Shown here piece after piece: positions 23,164 through 36,244 of a stretch of 64,000 bases of DNA. This DNA comes from Lineus longissimus (lineage: Eukaryota > Nemertea > Pilidiophora > Heteronemertea > Lineidae): assembly GCF_910592395.1 (NCBI RefSeq), contig NC_088318.1, forward strand, positions 4,796,756-4,860,755, written 5' to 3'. Position numbers and translations under genes: made by a program. How positions within the stretch are numbered: the first letter of the stretch is position 1; each line of letters begins with the position of its first letter. Under the pieces are notes generated by a model. The model searched no databases. It had not been told where the DNA came from and worked only from the letters and a program-made list of their open reading frames with translations.

Positions 23164-25641
23164 ATGTCTGAAACAACGAGAATGGCCAATTATGGGCGAC
23201 AGGAGTTGAATCCTATTGAATTGGACGGCCAAGCGAAGGAGATTGTGAGGGTATGTCCCAGGACTGAGCCATGGGGTTTCTCTATAATTGGAACACACAC
23301 CCTGAGGGTCACACCAGACGGTCAGATTGCACCTCCATGTTTGACAAAAAAACATAGATTTTTGGTTACCTGCTTGTATCATTGCTTTGAAATCTTGCAT
23401 TTCGTGTTTTTCATTGGTAATTTCCAGCTTGGTGCCATAAGATGCAAAAACCACTTGGCCATCAAAGGTGGCGAGCCAGGGGGACATTGGCCGGGCGTGA
23501 AACTACCAGACCCCGATCTTAACATCAGTTACTACAACGAAACAAAGCAGGTAAGTTAGGCAAACTCTGAAGGTCACCGTGATTGTACCCCGAATGCCCT
23601 TTCTTCTGCTGTGGCGAATGTACTAATCGTCTTCATGATAAACTCAGCCACTCAGAAAAATAAAGTCTCGCTCATTCCGAATACATCGAGTGCGTACACC
23701 TCTGATAATATTTGCCCCTCTGCAAGTGTGTTGCAAAAACTCCGGACTTCTCCGGTTATTTCCAATCTAATCTGCGAATCCAATAAAACGTGACCCTTTC
23801 CTAATTTTTTGGTTTCCCCTTGTCTCAGCATACCCCATCATCAAGAGGTTATGATACCATGTTCCACATCAAGCATGGTTACAACAGTCACCTCCACCGC
23901 GACGACAGGGAGCACACGGTTGGCCTCAACGTCGTTGAAGAGGTGTGTATAACTAGTACAGAATTCAAATTATTATATTGACTTCAGACATGCCATATAT
24001 TGGGCTACTATGGCAAGCCAAAGCGGAATTTATTCAAGACTTTAGAATTACCATTCAAGAAGTTAGATATAAGTTCAAGAAGGAAATATATGTTCAAGAC
24101 TAAAATATGTTCAACCTTGAATCAAATGTTTTCAACCTTGAATAAAATATGTTCAACCTTGAATAAAATATGTTCAACCTTGAATAAAATATGTCCAACC
24201 TTGAACAAAATATATTCAACCTTGAACAAAATACATTCAAGACTCACGTGACCATATTCAAGACGCACGTGACCACAAAATTGATGACGTAGAGCGTAGA
24301 ATCTGTGGTACTTCTGATGCGTTCTGTTTCACGACATGATTGATTGCCTGTATAGCCTAAACACTCAAACATGTCAAAAGACAACGAGAATCCGATACAG
24401 TGGTGTCGGCCTTAAGAATGAAAGGTGAGAGGCATTGCGCATTTTGAATAATTTGCCTGATGTGTCTGTGAAACATGTATCGACTCTGACATTCACTCGG
24501 CATCCATGTCATGATGTGTAGGATTACAGTACATGTCAGGTGTAGGCGGCTAGGTACGTGTACAATCATGTGTCGAAACCTCGTGCGAACAATTCGAGCT
24601 CCGAAACGCAACACAAGTACCATGGGTTCGGGAAAGTCCGGACGCGGGTTCGGGAAAGTCCGTAAAGCATCAAAACATGAGCAACTACGTCATCAATTTT
24701 GTGGTCACGTGCGTCTTGAATATGGTCACGTGAGTCTTGAATATATTTTGTTCAAGGTTGAATATATTTTGTTCAAGGTTGGACATATTTTATTCAAGGT
24801 TGAACATATTTTATTCAAGGTTGAACATATTTTATTCAAGGTTGAACATATTTTATTCAAGGTTGAAAACATTTGATTCAAGGTTGAACATATTTTAGTC
24901 TTGAACATATATTTCCTTCTTGATCTTATATTTAACTTCTTGAATGGTAATTCTAAAGTCTTGAATAAATTCCGCTTTGGCTTGCCATAGGCTACACTGT
25001 AACTCTCCGAAATGCTACCAGTAATGCAGGGGATGCCGTCTGGCCACAGCATAGTCGTCTCCGAAGACCAACAGATGTCTATCCGACAAGCCCTGCTGGA
25101 CTAGGCGAATTAAAAATTAGTCGCCACTTGGTCCGTATTGAGCGGGTCATGCAAGGTCTAGGGCAAGGGGAATTGGTCTACAGAGCACTTGGTCCAAATC
25201 ATTTTCATATCAATACCAAGCAGGCACACTCGCTGCGATTTTCCTCGGTCGCCCTATTATATGTATATGAAAATAGCGGGGCAGTCGGTATCCCCCGCGG
25301 ATGGTCGGGCGAGGAACAATTCGGAGGTTGACGAACGTTGGGATCACCCTGGGTATATAACTGGGTGTGTACCGATTGTGGTGCTGCTACCCCGCGCCCA
25401 GCTGCCGTGTACTCATTACAAAAGAATCATCAATCCTTCTGTCTTCCAGGAGCGCAACCGCCCAGTCCCTGTCCTCTCCTCCTCATCCTACGGGCGACGC
25501 ATAGATCGGCCGTTCGAGGACCCGGGCACTCTCAGAAAGTTCGTCCGTATTGAGCGAGTCATGCAAGGCTTCTCTCGGGCAAGGGGCACTGGTATACCAA
25601 CCAGTGTCGATATGGCGACAAAAGAGCACCAAGCCCATTAG
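23164..25641 (+). CDS. CFAP90: CFAP90 (C5orf49)-like cilia and flagella protein
   Basis: Four exons: 23164-23250, 23428-23550, 23829-23942 and 25450-25641. All junctions are phase 0 with canonical borders; the total is 516 nt, giving 171 residues (human CFAP90 is about 147). The central and C-terminal parts match what I know of C5orf49: the block LHRDDREH followed by GLNVVEE, then ERNRPVPVLSSSSYGRRID against a mammalian segment of the form ERPVGVLTSSVYGKRI. CFAP90 is a small axonemal protein reported with ciliary microtubules. There are no membrane segments or known catalytic motifs. Start choice: ATG at 23164 in GCCATG. Poly-A signals AATAAA lie at 25652 and 25662. Intron 3 contains a 1-kb foldback element and a partial duplicate of the last exon. 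The recognition is from memory of the family and needs a search. Confidence 0.75.
24003..24995. mobile_element. Large foldback element with internal repeats
   Basis: Two arms of about 290-310 bp are inverted copies. The left arm (24003-24288) starts GGCTACTATGGCAAGCC; the right arm (24682-24995) is its near-perfect reverse complement. Each arm contains a tandem array of a roughly 21-bp unit (TTCAACCTTGAATAAAATAT); the right arm has one unit more. A unique centre of about 390 bp lies between. The high arm identity suggests a recent insertion into intron 3 of the CFAP90-like gene. No transposase is encoded. Confidence 0.85.
25050..25331 (+). pseudogene. Partial duplicate of the CFAP90 last exon
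   Basis: An open frame runs from an AG at 25049 to TGA at 25329-25331. It contains HLVRIERVMQGLGQG, which parallels FVRIERVMQGFSRARG in the true last exon (25131-25170 against 25543-25587 at DNA level, nearly identical over GTCCGTATTGAGCG). The frame is phase 0 after 25049, so it could in principle be spliced as an alternative last exon. More likely it is a decayed tandem copy. Confidence 0.45.
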
Positions 25642-28168
25642 AGAAAGGTGGAATAAATTGAAATAAAATGAATAAGAAAATGAAGACGCCCAGTTCAAAC
25701 GATTATGAGTTCAAGTTGTAAATCTAGTAATCTTCAATGAGCTTTCGTATTTTTTCTGTTCACTTTTTATCTAAGAGCTGAGGGGCATCACCCGAGCCGG
25801 ATCAGTTCCATGACTACGAAATATACGTTGGAAGATACTAAACGATCAAACCTATATCAGAGGCACAACCATCCTAACCATCACGGTCACAACCGAGAAG
25901 AAGCTTGCAAGGGGTCATCCAGCCAGCTGGAAATTATTTCGGCTGAGAACTATTGACAGAGTCTCAACTGTCAAGACCTTTAGTAGGGGCACAACCAGGC
26001 TGACCACTGTGAGTGAGAACAGACTGGGGACAGAGTCTCAACTGCCAAGACCTTGATAAGGGGCACAACCAGGCTGACCACTGTGAGTGAGAACAGACTG
26101 GGGACAGAGTCACAACTGCCAAGACCTTGATAAGGGGCACAACCAGGCTGACCACCACTGTGATTGAGAACAGACTGGGGACAGAGTCACAACTGCCAAG
26201 GCCTTGATAAGGGGCACAACCAGGCTGACCACCACTGTGATTGAGAACAGACTGGAGACAGAGTCACAACTGACAAGACCTTGATAAGGGGCACAACCAG
26301 GCTGACCACCACTGTGATTGAGAACAGACTGGGGACAGAGTCACAACTGCCAAGGCCTTGATAAGGGGCACAACCAGGCTGACCACCACTGTGATTGAGA
26401 ACAGACTGGAGACAGAGTCACAACTGACAAGACCTTGATAAGGGGCACAACCAGGCTAACCACTGTGAGTGAGAACAGACTGGGGACAGAGTCACAACTG
26501 CCAAGACCTTGATAAGGGGCACAACCAGGCTGACCACTGTGATTGAGAACAGACTGGAGACAGAGTCACAACTGGCAATACCTTGATAAGGGGCACAACC
26601 AGGCTGAACACCACTGTGAATGAGAACAGACTGGAGACAGAGTCACAACTGACGAGACCTTGATAAGGGGCACAACCAGGCTGACCACTGTGAGTGAGAA
26701 CAGACTGGGGACAGAGTCACAACTGACAAGACCTTGATAAGGGGCACAACCAGGCTGACCACCACTGTGATTGAGAACCGTAGGGACGGAGTCACAAGGG
26801 ACAAGAAGGCACAGAAATGCCATAACTTTTGTTATTGGATAAGGCTCAGACGGCAACACTCAAATTACACAATCTCTGCAGTGAAAAAAACAAACAACAG
26901 ACCTAAAGTAATTGTATGCAACATTTTTTATACTTCGAGAAAACAGACAATATCCCAGCCTCAAAAACCAATGTGCCATGAGGCCAATGGACAGAATAAT
27001 TACGGAGTTTGTAGCGATAGCATCGGAGGGGTACTCGATATGAAAAAAAGGAAATCTGACACAGGAGGACAGCAAAATGAGTCACTCATTTCCCATTGTT
27101 TGGTCATTGTGACTCATTTTAGTATCCTCGATCACAAATGATTTTTCGATCAAAAATAGGGGGGCCATCCATTACCTACTTACGCGTAGAATTCGAGAAT
27201 TTTAGACCCTCCTCCCCTCCCCCTAAAATTCTGTGAATGCAAAATACACTGGTGAATGTACAGTGACACTTGAATTCTTGAACCACCCTCCCTCTCGGAT
27301 ACGTACATACGAAATGGGAGACTCCTAGCTACACAAGAGATGTGATCCTTCTAAGTGTCAAGAAACAGTAAATTTTGAATTGAAAATCTCCTTTAGGAAT
27401 AAATTGTAAATCTCAATAAATTGTAAATTCTAAATTTTTAACGGAAAATCTCCTTTAGGACCAAACTTACACGATTCAAACATTATTTACAACAATCTCC
27501 TCACTACATGCACAGTGAGCATAACATTATTTACAACAATCAAATGCTACCCGTCACAGCAAAACCAGGCGCATGTCACTCTGTCTGAGCTTGGCAGGTT
27601 GAGACCGACTGGTTGTTCATTTCATTGTTGTCTGCCTGACGAGTAAATCAATTTCTTCTAATATCTCCTGGTATCATTATGGCTCATCTCCTGTGCGACA
27701 TGGGCCTTGTTTTGCTGTGATGGGTCACAAATGCGCCTCGACAGCAATTCAACGACATTGAAAGAATTTACAGTGTCACATGAAAAACATGCAAGTTGTG
27801 TACATTATATGAATATTGCCATTACAGTAGTGTCTTGCTATTACAGTAATGCAGTAGTTAACATGGACTCGGTAACCCCCTCAATCCCCTTACTCAATAC
27901 CTATTTGACACTTCACAACTTGCGCCAGACTTCTTTTTTACCAAAGATTGGATATCCTTTCATCAGGAACTCTGTTTTTGCACTTAATGAACTGTCCAGT
28001 CTAGTGTGTGTTGTGTTTCAAGCCTTCATCAACCTCCTGTGTTTTGTGAAGAGGTAATTGGTTCATGTCAAAACGCAGCACCAACTCGATGCACCGAAAA
28101 ATGATTTGCTAGGAGTTTGATATCGCGCTGTATTGTTCTATTCTAAACCTTCAATGCGTAGAGAATGG
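25642..28168. other. Intergenic stretch between convergent genes
   Basis: This lies between the 3' ends of the CFAP90-like gene (plus) and the ZNF407-like gene (minus), so it should hold both 3' untranslated regions. About a third is the minisatellite at 25955-26790. Short direct repeats occur at 27370-27540 (AAAATCTCCTTTAGGA twice; CATTATTTACAACAATC twice). No exon was recognised. Confidence 0.5.
25955..26790. repeat. 74-77-bp minisatellite
   Basis: About eleven tandem copies of a unit of 74-77 bp containing CTTGATAAGGGGCACAACCA and GAACAGACTGGGGACAGAGT. Length variants differ by an extra ACC (GACCACTGTG or GACCACCACTGTG). Long open frames here are only a result of the repeat. Confidence 0.95.
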
Positions 28169-31100
28169 TTAACCGGTAGTCGTTGTAATACCACCCTGTG
28201 CTAAATGACTCAACAACTGAATTGCCATCGACTCGGATGGCTCAAGGTCTTCGACTGAATACGTCTGCTCCCCATATTGCTGCAGGGTTTTTTGACTCGG
28301 TTTCGTGTCACAAGAGGAGAGCACAACTTCGGCCATTTCTAACATGATGTCGGCCGCTGATGTCGTCTGCAAGCTGTGTTGGATCACGACGTCTGCATGA
28401 CTCGAAGAAGTTGCGAGATACTGTCCATCATTGGTTGTTGTGTCGACAGCAGAACTAGCATGAATTGGGTGCTTCAAATCTTTCCTTGACGACAAAGATT
28501 CGTACACAAGTATATCATCTTCCCCAGCGCCAGCTGCCTCTGTTTTAGAACTATTTGCGCACTTGGCAATTTCCAGAAGGGCAGATAAGAAGTCTTTTGG
28601 CACGTGAATCAAATGATGAACAGGGACCAAAGATTGAGGTGTCCGCGCTTTCTCGACCAACAACAACGATTTTGATAAATCCTTCGAGTCGGACATTTCA
28701 ATGACTGACTGCGCCTTTGGTGGCGCAGCATCTCGTACGCCCGCAAAAAACGACAGGACAACATTGCGAGGAAACATCGCGAGTTGGTGCAGTGAAACTA
28801 GATGTGTCAAGCCAGGCTTAGTCAAGTCGGACAGTGACGGGCAAATGTTGGGATTGCCTTTTGAGGTGTACACAGGCAAAACAATAACATCGGTCTTTGA
28901 CTGGACAGATATACCTGAGGACTGAGCATGATTTTCATCAGCTTGATTGACAGACACTCCAATCAACTGGAGATCACAAGTTTCCGGTAACTGACCAATG
29001 TACGCATCATCGTTGAGGAGCGCACGTAACTTTCCATAGGAAATACCACCAGGCAAAGATGGTAGCACAGGAACCGCCGAGTTTCCCAAAGCTTGTTCAG
29101 AGGTGGATGGCAAAGTAGATGGAACTGGGACTTTTCCTTCGGCGACAGCCGGCCAGGAAACAGGAACATAAGTATATTTACCAAAAGCTACGTCTTTTTT
29201 GTCTTCCTCTTTCAGCTGTGGCAAGTTTGGTATATTGTTGGCCTCTATCACACCAGTAGTAGGAATTACACTTGCAGCTTGTGGTGTGTCACTTTCAGGT
29301 TCTTTAATGAATACCTCCACCTCCTGCACCTCAATAACTTCCATGCCTGCTTCAGACATTTCCTTCAGCGTGAAAACATTTGCGACTTTCAGTTTAGCAA
29401 TCTTGTCCGAACGTTTCCTAGTAACCTTTGGCGACTGTCGCTTCGTTCGCTCCTTTATAGGCAAGACCTGTTCGCCCTCTAGCGGTGCCTTGGGGTCACC
29501 CTCTCGCTTATACAACCCAGAATAAACGGAAACAACATCCAAGTCACTGTTCTTCATTTCCGCCTTATGATCCGACACGAGATGATCACGAAATGGCTTC
29601 GAATCGTTCGAACTGAATTTGCAGAATTTACAAACATACACTTTGAGTCCAGCGTGTTTCTTTGTCTTCATGATGTGCTTACGAATATTTTCATGCGTGT
29701 TGCATTCATAGGAACAATACGGACATTTGTACGGTTTGGAACCGATGTGGACTCTCATGTGTCGACGGAGGTGGGTGCTATTCAACGCCTTATATGGGCA
29801 ATACTCGCAGCTGAAGTTGCGTTCCCCTGTGTGAGTACGACGATGCCTCGTCAACTGATTTCGACTTTTTCCGCGGTACCCACAAGTGTCGCACAAAAAT
29901 GGCCGTTCATTAGTGTGCGTGCGTAAATGAATTGTCATATCGCTACGAGAACGGAAAAGAAGGCTACATCCGTCATATGTGCACTTCAAGTGCTTCTGGC
30001 CGTGAATCTTACTATGGTGTGTCAGCTGCCACTTTGAGGCAAATGCGTGATTACATGTATCGCAGACGAAATTCTTCGGCGCATTCCGATGAACGATCGC
30101 CACGTGTTGGCGGTAGGAGTACGATTTTACAAACCGCTTTCCACATTCCTCGCAGACTATCGGCTCCATGTTGGTGTGGGCGCGTTCGATGTGGCGTTTT
30201 AACGACGGGACGGATGAAAAAGACCGAGAGCATGCGCTGCATTGTTGAGACACAGCAGTATGCGTGCGGAGGTGTTGCATGACGCCAACACGTGTTATAC
30301 TTTTATCGCAATCCGGGCAACTGATAAGGCTCTTGGTTCGAAGCTTCGGGAGGCCTGCTAGGAAGTCTTTGTACTTTTCTTTGATTTCGTAATACTCGTC
30401 TTTTGATGTAGTACCGCATCGATGAGACAACTTATGTAACAGGAGACTCTTCTCTTTGGGAAAAACGCGTTCGCAAGTCAGGCACTTGAAAGCACTATCT
30501 CCCTCTTCTGACAATTTTGCCAACGTTTTATGTCGTTTCGTTTCCAGATGATTCTTGAAGTCGGTAGTACGAAACATCGTCACGGCGCAATGCTTGCAAG
30601 TTTTTGCTTCGTTCGGATGCTCTTTGACATAGTGGGGACGCAAATCTGTAAATTTTCCCGTCTTGAAATCACAGAATTCACAATAATGGACAGGCACATG
30701 TTTTCCGCGGACTTTCTTTGGTTTGACGACAGGACACAATGGCATCACTTCGTCTTTTGAACGTGCTGTCACTGTGGCATGAGCTTTCGTATTCATGTGT
30801 AGCTGCAGAGTATACTTATCTGCGTAAGATTTTTGACACGGTTCACACGTGAACGGTTTTTCTTTCGTATGACGGCGGCGCACATGAATCCCGAGGGAAA
30901 TCTGCGAAGAAAAAACCTTATCACAATGCAAACATGTACGTTTCACGCGCTTCCTGCTTGTATCTTTGGCATGTTTTGCCAAAATGTGCTTCTTTAAATC
31001 GGTGACACAATGTACTGTTAAACCGCACTGTTTGCAGTCGACCTTCTTGCGATTTTCGCGAATTACGCACGGTCGCTTTTTCGTGAGTTCAGTTACGCGC

Positions 31101-34100
31101 GCAACATGGCCGTCGCTGCCGATATGCTCGACCATCTCATCATTATCATCGGTCATGAACCGACACAAGGTGCACAACTGTGGACCAAGATTACCTGACA
31201 TGTTGTCAATGTGATCACGCATCTTCAAATGCAACTTCAAATTCTCATTCGAATTACAATAGAACTTACAAGACCCACACTGAAATGGGCTCAACCTTAG
31301 AATCAGCAGGTGATACTTTTCGAAAAGCTGCACAGACTCGGGATGCCCTTTGGCACGATTGTGGTGGTACTGGCTCAAAAGGTGGCGTGCCATGCTGTAC
31401 TGATTGTAAAACTTGTCTTTACATATTGGGCAATAGTGTCCTTTCTCAGAATTAGAGTCTTCATTCGTACTACTCTCATCTTGCAGGACGGTTTCCTCTG
31501 CTGCCTTCGGAGGTATGCTGTCAGTGACCTCATCTACCTTGGCCTCTGCAACGCTCTCTTTCTCAGGAGCTGCAATGTCGCTACCTGTTGCTCTACCATC
31601 GATCTCAGTGGCTACAGTAGGCCTATCTGCGGCTGTTACTTCAGTCTCTCTGTCTGCAGTTTCATTTGTCTGGTTCAGGGGTCTGTCCTCATCTTCTGTA
31701 ATTAAACCGAAAAATATGTTGTAGATTCTTCCCAAAATGAAAGAGAATATTAGATAATACTATAAGAGCCCAGCATCAATTACATGTACCAGTAGGACAA
31801 TCACTAATGAAAATGAGGATAGACATTCACAACTCATGCATCCACCCCCACCCTATCATCCCATTCTCAATGGTTTATAGACTGCGTTCAATTGTTTCCC
31901 TGAAAACAGAACCTCTTAGAACTTCCAAGATACAGAACAGCAAACCGGTCCCACAGGATACAACCTGGTGGACCTAATTTTTTACCAAACAAAGTCCTAA
32001 CAAATGTAGGTGTGACAGGAACACAACCTTACCTGGAGCATCATCCTCCTTATCCCTAGTTCCATGAACTTTGCCCCCCGTTTCTCCCTCCTTGACAAGA
32101 TGCTTGAAAACCTTTCCTCCAGTCCGTCTATCCTTGCCTCCAGTCGGCGCACACTCCTCTTCAGTTTCTGTATCCGCATCAGCATCCTCATCATCATCTT
32201 CATCTTCAACATCATCACCACTAGTAACAAAAGAAAAAGATAAAGTGTTCCCCTCCCGCCATGGACTTAGTCCACAAAATCTGCGGCTGAGAAAATGATA
32301 CCATCCCCTACCAATGCAAAAAGTGTGAAAAATGATAAAAAGAAGATTCTGTGGTGTATGACCGCAATTTTCACTCATCCTAAATTGGTCTCAGGACGAC
32401 AAAGCAACAACCAGAAGGATGGGCCGGATGAGATCACATGCAAATCATGCTCCAGAGAGATAGACCTTACCATCACGATGTGCTGCCATCTATGACCTTA
32501 AGTAGAAAGCACAACATGGCCTACCGTGACATGAATCGAGCCTTTTGGAATGTTCCACCATCTTCTCCTCGTCCTAATGTTTGGGTCATAGCCCAATGAA
32601 GTGGGGAGTTTGTTAGGTCGAATAACAATCACAACCACACACACTTTGATTGATTTTTACTGTAGCCAAGCTGTTCAATGATTGAAAAACCGTTTAAGCA
32701 AAGAGAAATCTGAAAATACTTAACGGTCAGCTTGATAATTTTTCAGTCAACAGCACGAATTGAACAGTAGAACCTCTCTATCACATGTATTAGGGACAGC
32801 CTTGGGACTGAAAAATGCTTGCCTTTTCAGGGATGAGTCCTGATTGCAGAGGTAAATTTGTATAAAAACAGCCCATTTGCGACCCAAACCACTGTCCTGC
32901 TACATGTAAGAGAGGCGTTCCATTGTACGACAAATAGTAACATTCAGGACGGTCACCTCATGTGCCTAGCTCTCTTTCTGCTGATAGGTCGAGGCCCCAT
33001 CCCTGGTTTCCATTTCCCACCAGTGTAGCCTGTAAATAGCATGACAATTGATCAAAAGTTGACCAAAGCAGACGACTATTACTGAAACATTAGATTTGCT
33101 TCTCCAATCTGCATTTCTCTGGGAAACTCCTACATGGCGAACAACTAGAACGGCAATGATGAGACTCTGGACAAGACTTTATCAACATCTGCCTGCGCCG
33201 TAGGATCTTTCACCTCAGATGGACAGACCAGATCTTCAAGAAGGACCTGTGTAGGAGAGCCGACAAAACCAGGGTAGATAGAAGTACTCTGACGATGTTC
33301 CATGATGGGATTAGATCAGACATTCAGCCCGACATCACCCAACAGGCTCAGACATGGAAGCCATCGGGGAAGAGAAAGAGGGGAAGACCGAGGAACAGCT
33401 GGTGACGGGACCTTGAGAGTGCGACCATTGGTCTCTCTTGGCAGGAACTAGAGAATTGCCAAGGGAAGAAGACGGTAGAAGGAAGTTGTCGGTGTTCTTT
33501 GCTCTCAGAGGAGCAAAGGGCAGAGTAAGTATGTATAAAAAGTGGAATAAAGGCTTTCAATCTTACTTCTTGGAGGCCTAGCTCCAGGTTTCCATTTTCC
33601 TCCAGTGTGAGTCTCCGGTGGCTTCCATTTCCCGCCCGTACTTTCGGGAGATTTCCACTTGCCACCTGTACATTCTGGCGGCTTCCATTTCCCGCCCGTA
33701 TGACCTTCCGGCGGATAATAATCATCATCGGAATCCTTCAAATATTCTGACAAATCCGGATCCGAATCGCTGCTAAAGCCAAGATTTAGAGTCAAAAGAT
33801 TCGAAGACCCAAGATCCATTAGGTCAAGGTCATTTGGTCTTTTTTCCGTTGATTTATCTGGCATATTAGAGCGACTCTGCAAGGCCAAACAGGAGATAAA
33901 GTCGTTGAACTTGTCCACATCGTCATTGTTCGATCCCAAGACGACATTCGGATTGACGATTCCGCTCGTCGATGGGCTCATGTGACTTGGCGGATGAAGG
34001 TGGCCGACTTCGTGGACATCGACAGACATGGGACCAGCATGATGAGACGGACCAGTCCCGGGCTTTTTTGAAATTGTACCTTTTCTGTGGGGACATTCCA

Positions 34101-34665
34101 ACTTTTTATGCCTGAAGGAATACAAAACAGACAGAAAGATACGTGTAACATCTCCCTCAATGTTGTCATGTTATAGTACGTTTAAGATATTTTGAGAAAG
34201 TATAGGCCCTACTGTAGATCCAATGAATACTCACCTTTCAAACAAAATTAATGCTTCATTGTACCATGAATGATGAGGAAGTGCTGATCAAATGCTTTTC
34301 AATGTGTTTTAAGGGAATTCTGAATTTGGCAGTTTTGTAACCTCTTTGGGGGACTTTTTCTAAGCCCTACACATTGCATGGCTTAGATAAAAGCCATGCC
34401 ATTGAGCCAGTAGCAGACAGAGATCTGTAAATCCGATGGCGCTGAGGGTGCTTTCATTCTCTATACGCTGCAATGATGTACGATAATTAGCCTCGTGATC
34501 CTTTAACCAGTGTTAAAGGACTAGTCGGAGCACATCACATTGTGAAACCACAATGAGAGTTCATAACATTTTTTCTCACCTGACATAATTCTCTAAGCCA
34601 ATGATTGTTGTCTCACATGTCAGACACATGTGAGTGTCAAGGTCATCTTCATTACCAGCTTCCAT
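28169..34665 (-). CDS. ZNF407: ZNF407-like polydactyl C2H2 zinc finger protein
   Basis: Five minus-strand exons: 34665-34580, 34111-33567, 33029-32957, 32220-32033 and 31695-28169. Phases fit at all joins (2, 1, 2, 1); the total is 4419 nt, giving 1472 residues. The start has CGCCATGG context and an in-frame TAA four codons upstream. A split variant finger bridges exons 1-2 (CLTCETTIIGLENYV). Residues about 150-285 contain eight TGGK repeats (TGGKWKPPE and variants), then an acidic run. The last exon carries 18 C2H2 fingers (about 380-1015), including GERNFSCEYC, THENIRKHIM and KHAGLKVYVCKFC, which align in order with the C-terminal fingers of vertebrate ZNF407. The rest of the last exon is a low-complexity acidic tail. 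It is a nuclear DNA-binding protein, probably a transcription regulator. It is shorter than human ZNF407 (over 2200 residues). Confidence is high for the gene and moderate for the orthology. Confidence 0.8.
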
Positions 34666-34756
34666 GGCGTGACCTTATTGCTGTAGGACACGAAAGAGAG
34701 ACCTCAAAAAGAAAAGATTGAAACCTCAAAAAGACTTTTTCCTAAGAATATAGAAG

Positions 34757-35152
34757 TGCCTAGTGCCTTACTCTTACCTACAAGTGCCTTACTCTTATAC
34801 CTACATGTGCCTTACTCTTACCTACAACGTGCCTTACTCTTATACCTACAAGTGCCTTACTCTTATACCTACATGTGCCTTACTCTTACCTACAACGTGC
34901 CTTACTCTTATACCTACATGTGCCTTATTCTTACCTACAAGTGCCTAACTCTTACCTTCATGTGCCTTACTCTTACCTACATGTGCCTTACTCTTACCTA
35001 CATGTGCCTTACTCTTACCTGTGACATGTGCCTTACTCTTACCTACATGCTCCTTACTCTTACCTACATGTGCCTTACTCTTACCTACATGCGCCTTACT
35101 CTTACCTACATGTGCCTTACACTTACCTAATGTGCCTCACTCTAACCTACAT
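34757..35152. repeat. 21-24-bp minisatellite
   Basis: About 18 copies of TGCCTTACTCTTACCTACA with one or two further bases, in 21-bp and 24-bp (CTTATACCTAC) forms, plus one copy with an insertion near 35020. The array lies directly upstream of the ZNF407-like gene. Reading frames through it are repeat artefacts. Confidence 0.95.
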
Positions 35153-35154
35153 TT

Positions 35155-35222
35155 TTTATGACCCAGCCTCGAACCTCGGCCTACATCTTATCCGCTGCAC
35201 ATATCATAAGCCACTTTTACCA
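35155..35222 (-). mobile_element. tRNA-like SINE head
   Basis: On the minus strand, GTGGCTTATGATATGTGC (A-box-like) is followed at tRNA spacing by GAGGTTCGAGGC (B-box). The cloverleaf is not intact, so this is more likely the head of a tRNA-derived SINE than a functional tRNA. Confidence 0.4.
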
Positions 35223-36244
35223 ATTGGTTTTTCAGTGTACTAAAGTGGGATCCGATTACATCAACAACAATTATTAATGGTTTCTGTAAGTGTTTTACCC
35301 AAGGTCTCACACATTGTCAAATATGAATTGCATCTGTTAATAAAGGGACTCGGCAGGGATAGGCAGCAGCTAGGTCACCAATAATTCAATAGGGGTCTCT
35401 CCCATCTATCTCACAAAAATTTTCAGAAAATTCAGCCAGTAGCCTATCACTGCCTCTTAAATAAGTGAAAGTATCTTGCTCTAGGTCAGATACCTTTCAA
35501 CTTACATTTAATCTATTGTACTTCAATTAGTTAACTTGCTCAAACAGTCTTGTCAGAGTCAAGTGTCTCAGCCATGGACGGTCACACATTGCACAGCAGT
35601 CAGTACACCATACTATATCGAACGAGCCAACACAGGCCACCGTACACAAATAACGTCTGCTTCAAGCAATACACACCTTCTATCCGACTAAAGACACGTT
35701 TTCAAACACCATTGGGTGTCTTAATAGAAAATGTTGATATCAATATTCAGCATTTGTTGAAATTTACATGGAAAAAAGGCTTAGTTTAGTCACAAATCGA
35801 CATGATCAAAGAAAATATTTTAGCTGTTGCGCTTTCAGAAACCACACCAGCGAGAACACTATTGTCGCTTTGTGCCAAACGTTCAGATTAAATTATGGAC
35901 GTTACTTGCAAATCTAATCAAATTCAATATTTCGTTTTATTCATAACTATTATTGAATTCTGTATTATAATTGAAACAACCAGGCATCTTGAATTGTGTA
36001 TTCAATGCATTGCACTATGTATTACATCTCATACACCAAGGCGAATCAATTATGCAAATGAGCGGGCACCTGCTCCCAGAATCCCCGGTAATTGCCATGT
36101 TTCCGGTTTATTTCTGAAGCAGACCGAACGCAACTCAACGCGGCGCTCTATTTCAAGCTGGATATCAATCTGATATATAATATTGTTACAAGTTCTCGAT
36201 TTTAGGCAAAATTGGCAAGCTACCATCCTGGAACTGTTTAGAGA

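Larger units (their letters stand above)
34666..36244. promoter_or_regulatory. Shared upstream region of the ZNF407-like and teashirt-like genes
   Basis: The two genes are divergent, with starts 1.58 kb apart. Between them lie a minisatellite (34757-35152), a tRNA-like SINE head (35155-35222) and, 190 bp before the MPRRKQ start, a perfect POU octamer ATGCAAAT (36052-36059). Promoter elements for ZNF407 must be close to 34665 because the minisatellite begins only 90 bp upstream. Confidence 0.4.

Noticed and set aside
22906-23487. 193-codon minus-strand frame
   Set aside because: Mostly the complement of CFAP90 exons 1-2 and their intron; no family match and no splice support.
23104-23559. Single 151-codon frame through the CFAP90 5' region
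   Set aside because: It runs without a break through an intron (donor at 23251, acceptor at 23427) and begins at TTG; the spliced model is better supported.
24000-25052. Open frames on both strands with STLNKIC repeats
   Set aside because: Both are readings of the inverted arms of the foldback element.
25964-26859. Minus-strand frames with SLVVPLIKV repeats
   Set aside because: They read the 74-77-bp minisatellite.
34756-35130. 124-codon open frame rich in LTYMC-like repeats
   Set aside because: It is a reading of the 21-24-bp minisatellite; the unit length being a multiple of three keeps the frame open.
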